From DASQDN01 sp035630195 (GTDB taxonomy: Bacteria; Acidobacteriota; Terriglobia; Bryobacterales; Bryobacteraceae): a stretch of 5,660 nt of DNA. Made by a program: the position numbers and the translations under genes. Positions 5,514-5,660 of this stretch are shown here, in pieces. Numbering within the stretch: the first letter of the stretch is position 1; every line of letters starts with the position of its first letter. The notes beneath the pieces were generated by a model. It made no database searches, had not been told where the DNA came from, and saw nothing but the letters and a program-made list of their open reading frames with translations. The DNA lies in the NCBI GenBank assembly GCA_035630195.1, contig DASQLD010000425.1, positions 1 to 5,660 on the forward strand, given 5' to 3'.

Positions 5514-5660
5514 ATGCTCCTGTCGCCAGCCGGAAAAAGATCTGCCGATGCGCGCGTTCTCCAGATTTACGACGACGCGCGAGACGATGTCTACTATTAC
5601 GTCCTGACCCTGGGATTGTCGCCCGGGCAGGCGCAGGATGTGGCGCAGGAAGTATTTCTG
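5514..5660 (+). CDS. ECF-type RNA polymerase sigma-70 factor, N-terminal part
   Basis: The frame runs 49 codons to the window edge, so only region 2 is partly present. Seen: a short N-terminus, then LQIYDDARDDVYYYVLTLGL (16-35), matching the first helix of sigma region 2 (Y-x-x-x-R-D-x-V-Y), and SPGQAQDVAQEVFL (36-49), matching the very conserved D-x-x-QEvF segment of region 2.2 that contacts the beta' subunit. ECF sigma factors direct RNA polymerase to stress or envelope promoters, often under an anti-sigma factor, which is not visible here. An in-frame TAG two codons upstream fixes the 5' limit. The nearest Shine-Dalgarno-like bases (AGAGG, 5509-5513) touch the ATG directly, which is an unusual spacing. 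It follows the Spy-like gene on the same strand after a hairpin. Confidence 0.85.
   Translation, partial: MLLSPAGKRSADARVLQIYDDARDDVYYYVLTLGLSPGQAQDVAQEVFL

Overview
The window looks like an ordinary chromosomal stretch of a soil-type Acidobacteriota, most likely of the Solibacter/Bryobacter kind. This is inferred from the moderate-to-high GC, the mix of families (a secreted multi-domain RidA protein, a Spy-like periplasmic protein beside an ECF sigma factor, a DUF1624-type membrane acyltransferase after a LolA-like protein) and short leaders with few strong Shine-Dalgarno sites. No rRNA, tRNA, CRISPR, insertion sequence or phage gene was seen. Eight genes are supported, two of them cut by the window edges.

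Region 1 (1-1423, minus strand) is a compact envelope operon. It is read from 1423 downwards: a small single-pass membrane protein of unknown function, a secreted LolA-like lipoprotein-carrier-fold protein, and the N-terminal part of a multi-pass membrane acyltransferase-like protein. The last two genes overlap by one base (TAATG).

Region 2 (1424-2036) is a 226-base divergent spacer with three consecutive small inverted repeats, followed on the plus strand by a single-domain (CheY/Rcp1-type) response regulator with no kinase next to it.

Region 3 (2033-4811, minus strand) is a second tight operon read from 4811 downwards: an exported protein with three tandem RidA-type domains, a deoxyribose-phosphate aldolase (deoC) coupled to it by an ATGA overlap, and an RmlD/RfbD-like dTDP-4-dehydrorhamnose reductase. 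A perfect six-base-pair hairpin in the deoC-rmlD gap contains the rmlD ribosome-binding site. The rmlD stop overlaps the response-regulator stop tail to tail by 4 bases.

Region 4 (4812-5660, plus strand) is a divergent spacer, an exported Spy/CpxP-like helical protein, a terminator-like hairpin with a cUUCGg loop, and the start of an ECF-type RNA polymerase sigma factor. The last pair recalls periplasmic-sensor/ECF-sigma units, but the functional link is inference.

No completely new system is evident. The items most worth following are the exported triple-RidA protein, which may fold as a single-chain pseudo-trimer with a decayed third site, and the RNA structures between the genes.
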